Notes under the pieces: generated by a model
Seen by the model: the letters and a program-made list of their open reading frames with translations, nothing else
What the model was told of the DNA's origin: nothing
The model's database searches: none
Assembly: GCF_000003815.2 (NCBI RefSeq)
Contig: NC_049996.1
Span: forward strand, 10,748,838-10,812,837
Reading direction: 5' to 3'
From: Branchiostoma floridae
Lineage: Eukaryota > Chordata > Leptocardii > Amphioxiformes > Branchiostomatidae
Length of the DNA: 64,000 nucleotides
Shown: positions 60,476 through 64,000 of the stretch, in pieces
Position numbering within the stretch: position 1 is the stretch's first letter
How the letters are laid out: each line of letters starts with the position of its first letter
Position numbers and translations under genes: made by a program

Positions 60476-60904
60476 ATCTCTAATCCATCAATTCCCACAA
60501 CACGCCAACGCCTTCTCGCCTCGTGACTCAACATACGTCACCAACACTTCATTGAAAGTTTGATGCAATGACGTCATCTCAAAAGTCAGCCTACAACTTC
60601 ACCGATCAAACTCGTATCAAAGTGCGGTTCAAACACCTCATATGTGAAATCCTTAAGGAGTGAATAGATAGAAGATGCGCAAACGTCTTGTGACATTTTG
60701 TAGGCGAAGGAAATTGAAACCAGGGAAGCGAAGACGCCCTACTCCTACGTACGAAATAGACTGGGGACATCCAGAAGGCCAAGAGGTATAAACACAAAAT
60801 TGCTCCCCGCGTCCAATTTGCACCGATTCGCCGCTACAATTTCCCGTTGCGTAATACTTTAGATAGAAAACTCAAGGACAGTCATGACATGTGCCTTCTT
60901 CGTG

Positions 60905-61480
60905 TTGTTTCACCACTTTAATAAGGCATCGCAGCCGAACGTTTTGCATCTTAGGTCAAAGAAGCCAGTGCTCTGGTGAGAAGTTTAACAGGATATACAA
61001 ACATGTACATTCATTTTGTTGTCCCAGCAAACCTCCAGTGACCGGAGCAAATCAGATGAACTGCTCAAATTAGTCACACAACAACTCCCTCTCTTTCCCC
61101 TGTGTCTTGCCCTGGAACCTTTTGCATTGGAGGCCAAATTTTAAACAACCCCTTTCTCTGATGAGAAGTTGTATACGTACAGGCTAAACAAACTAGCCAA
61201 CATTTGGTTGTCAATATGACTGGTACAAATCAGATGGACAAATTAGCCACAAAACAACTCTCTCTCTCTCTCTCTCTCTCCCTGTGTTTTATCCTTGAAC
61301 CTTTTGCATTAGAGGCCACCATTTCTGGTGAGAAGCTGCACAGGTTGAACAAACTAGCCATGGCGACATTTGCTTGTCAACGTTGGTACAAATCAAATGA
61401 AGTGACCAAATTGGCCACAGAACAAATGTTTCATTCAAATGGGTATTATACAGGCTTTGTATGCATGGCCGTTGACATCA
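60905..61480 (+). repeat. about 180-bp tandem repeat, 3 diverged units
   Basis: CTTTTGCATTGGAGGCCA/ CTTTTGCATTAGAGGCCA, GGTGAGAAG.T, AACAAACTAGCCA and CAAATCAGATG recur at about 180-bp steps. A (CT)n run interrupts at 61258-61282. Confidence 0.8.
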
Positions 61481-61764
61481 AGGACTGATTTAAAATGACC
61501 CATGCTCTCACAGTCTTTTTCCCAAACCGGTAGTTGCCAAAGGAAACCAGATGCCTTTGCAAGAGGTACTGAAAGGTGCACTGTCTAGACATCAGAGGTG
61601 GAAGTACATCGAGAACGTTAGCGAAATATACAGAAACAGCAAAGAACTTGCTGACACTCTGAACTACATACAATTGTCTGAACGAACAAACGAGAGAACT
61701 CGATTGATCCAACACACAAAAGCCATCATCCAAGAGTAGAAACGAACTGGAACTGGTAGAACGT

Positions 61765-61985
61765 GACTGTTTAGACGTCCGATATGGTCGTGAGGACACA
61801 ACTATATCAACCCAGGCTTTACAGCCTTACTCGCGGGAAAGTAAATGTTTTTAAGTTCTTGTCCAATAGGACAACTGAATTCTAGAGAAGTTGTTCAACC
61901 TTATCTAGATGTCCGATATGGTTGTGAGGACACGACTATACCAACCCATGACCATGCTTCACAGCCGCACTCACGGCAATGCTTA
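61765..61985 (+). repeat. tandem duplication, about 137-bp period
   Basis: GTCCGATATGGTCGTGAGGA and GTCCGATATGGTTGTGAGGA, each with ACAACTAT/ACGACTAT and CACAGCC/TACAGCC downstream. Confidence 0.8.
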
Positions 61986-61999
61986 GTCAGACCGGGGCT

Positions 62000-63720
62000 T
62001 CAAAAGTGCACTTACAAATCTTGTCTATCCAAACTTGGGTTTTATGGAAGTAAGGCTTAGCCTTGCAACCGTTACAGAAATGCCAGATTTAAATGATAAA
62101 GGCTTTAACCACTGATGTTATGCAATACTAATGGTAGACTTAAACACGAAAAAGTTCAAAACACGAAAGCGGTCCTACGTATGGATCAGAAGACCCGAGC
62201 AGCAATAAGATATATAAAAACATTGGCGACATGCCAACTGTAAAAGTCATGCAGATGCTAACGTTAAGTTATAGAATAAAAAGAAAGAAAAGTTTATCTA
62301 CATGGCATTGTCCTCTCTAAATATGCTTTCTTGGTAATGTTATACTTCTTTTACTTAGTCATTTCCATTGTAAAATTTTACGATGTAATATCTATTAAAC
62401 AAAGTGTAATGCCGCACAGTCTAGACAAACACCTGGTAGGGTAAATAAAGAAAGGATGGAACTATCTTGCTTTTAGACAAGCTTTTAGACTCAGCATTTC
62501 CTTCATAGCTTTCATACCTACTACATCTACATATTTATGAACACACTGGCTGACAAACATTTTCAGGTATTTTATGTTATTACTTACCATGTAAAGCTGT
62601 ATTCTTTTCGTAGAAAAAACTATGAACATTAATTCCTGTTGCACTGAAGGTGCGCTTGTGAACACAACATGGCTGTTTAATTGTAAGCAGTCGTTAGCAC
62701 AGCGACAGGCGAGAATCAATACTCACGTCGCGTCTCCGTTAATTTGAAGTTGGGATTGCTTAAATGAAGCTACCCAGCGGGAATAGTGCATTTACCGCCT
62801 CAGCGTCCCAGTTAAGTAATCATTAATGTGACAAGAAGCTATTCTAAGACGAGTTTGTCGGGCAGGGTTCTCCCGAGCGACATAGACACAGACATGGACC
62901 CGCTAACAGGGTGTAAAATGACATTTGCAGCACAGTCTGACTGACTGCGATGTAATTAACAACTGGAGTGGATAATCAGAAGCTGGTTTGAAAGCGTAGG
63001 TGTTGCTTTGATGATAGATGTAAATCCCTATAGAACAAACACTCCCAACAAGAGTTCGGAGACATCATACATCCATGAAATATCTAAAGGTTTTGTAAAT
63101 TTCTTTTTTTACTTTACGCTTCTGCAGTTCTAGAGATAGAAGGCTACACCTACACCACAAAAACATCTGCCAACAGAAAATTAATACAATACATGTACAT
63201 GTAGTATGTCAAGGACAGAAGATGCAAAAGCCGGACGATCTTCTCAACTACCAAAGTCAAACACCAGGGGGAGAACTTGACCTTGATCTTTGCATGTCCA
63301 AGACCTACCCAAACACAAAATGTCATAATAGTCAAGAGTTATGCTAACCACAAATATCCAGAAACACAGACTGGCAAACACACACGCCAAAAAAACGATA
63401 CTTCCATTTTTTGATATTTCTGTTCAGAGGCAACTGATTTGATTGTAACAACTTGAAGATATTACAGATTTACTTATCTTAGCCTTTATTCCATAATAGA
63501 TTTGTATTGTTGTAGTTTGTAGTTGACCGTACAAAAGTCGATGTACTTTTTGTCAAGTCAATAAAGTTTCTTTCCCAACATCAGTTGATTCAGCGTCAGT
63601 AACTTGCCGCTAGGCAATCTTGTCGCAATGGGACATGCTGTGGCAGATTTAGCACTCCTGGCGGCATATCACAATCAACAATTAATGGACCTTCCGACAA
63701 CGATTATCTGATTAATCTAT
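62000..63720. other. no gene recognised
   Basis: No defended frame. The retroelement-like tail with CAATAAAG lies at about 63530-63570. Confidence 0.45.
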
Positions 63721-63729
63721 CGCCGGAAG

Positions 63730-63767
63730 TTATATAAGGAGAAGATTATCCATCGACAAGAAAGATG
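63730..63767 (+). promoter_or_regulatory. TATA-like element before a short ATG frame
   Basis: TTATATAAGGAG at 63730-63741 is followed about 27 bp later by AAGATGGCTATGG. The frame from this ATG ends after 13 codons. It could be the promoter of a gene continuing beyond the window, or chance. Confidence 0.25.
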
Positions 63768-64000
63768 GCTATGGATACCAGTCCTTGCCTTCAGCAAAGA
63801 TGCTGAACTTCAAGATGAAAAGCGGCCACGAGAGAAAAATGTTTCTCCTCCAGCAAGGAACAACGCATCGTGCTTAACAGCAAGAGAAACGATTTTATAA
63901 CGCCTTCCGGAGAGATGTTTTTATGACGCCATTTGGTGATGCCGAAGGACGAAATGTAAACAGCTTTTAAGACGAGGCAGATAAGGATATTCACTCAGTC

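Overview
The window looks like animal nuclear DNA, most likely from a chordate invertebrate. A cephalochordate (Branchiostoma-like) genome fits best. This rests on long genes with many short exons and GT-AG introns, two orexin-type neuropeptide precursors, a sphingosine-1-phosphate lyase gene, and very dense short repeats (hairpin MITEs, tRNA- and 5S-headed SINEs, minisatellites). The species cannot be fixed from the sequence alone. There are three assembly gaps (runs of N at 1589-1774, 8187-8286 and 30766-30966). Most long reading frames here are chance frames or lie in repeats.

Layout. 1-15 kb has no convincing protein gene. It holds a YY1-type promoter-like element near 891, an array of related, probably non-coding exons (2378-4481), several terminal-inverted-repeat elements, a 62-bp minisatellite, a foldback element cut by a gap, and a CTCF-like site near 11.8 kb. 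15.9-25.7 kb on the minus strand is a complete 12-exon gene for sphingosine-1-phosphate lyase (SGPL1), predicted at 540 aa. All its exon phases match and the PLP lysine motif is present. Its introns are packed with repeats. A 103-bp tandem array inside intron 5 repeats the start of exon 6 together with its splice acceptor. 26-34 kb is intergenic: a decayed copy of the SGPL1 first exon, an internally deleted mariner element with intact ends, and a pair of inverted repeats containing a 14-codon minisatellite. 34.7-36.6 kb (minus) is a three-exon gene for a secreted or GPI-anchored Ly6/uPAR-domain protein. 47.0-47.6 kb (plus) and 58.9-60.5 kb (minus) hold two convergent orexin/hypocretin-type precursor genes. 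Each has an intron four bases before the start codon and a second intron in phase 2, which marks them as paralogues. The rest (37-46, 48-58 and 60-64 kb) is repeat-rich and without a recognisable gene.

The genes do not form one pathway: SGPL1 ends sphingolipid catabolism in the endoplasmic reticulum, the Ly6 protein would act at the cell surface, and the orexins are secreted peptides. The notable features are the orexin pair, the exon-derived array in SGPL1, SINEs that share one body but carry different Pol III heads (tRNA or 5S), and one MITE family with copies lying within 80 bp of both orexin coding exons.
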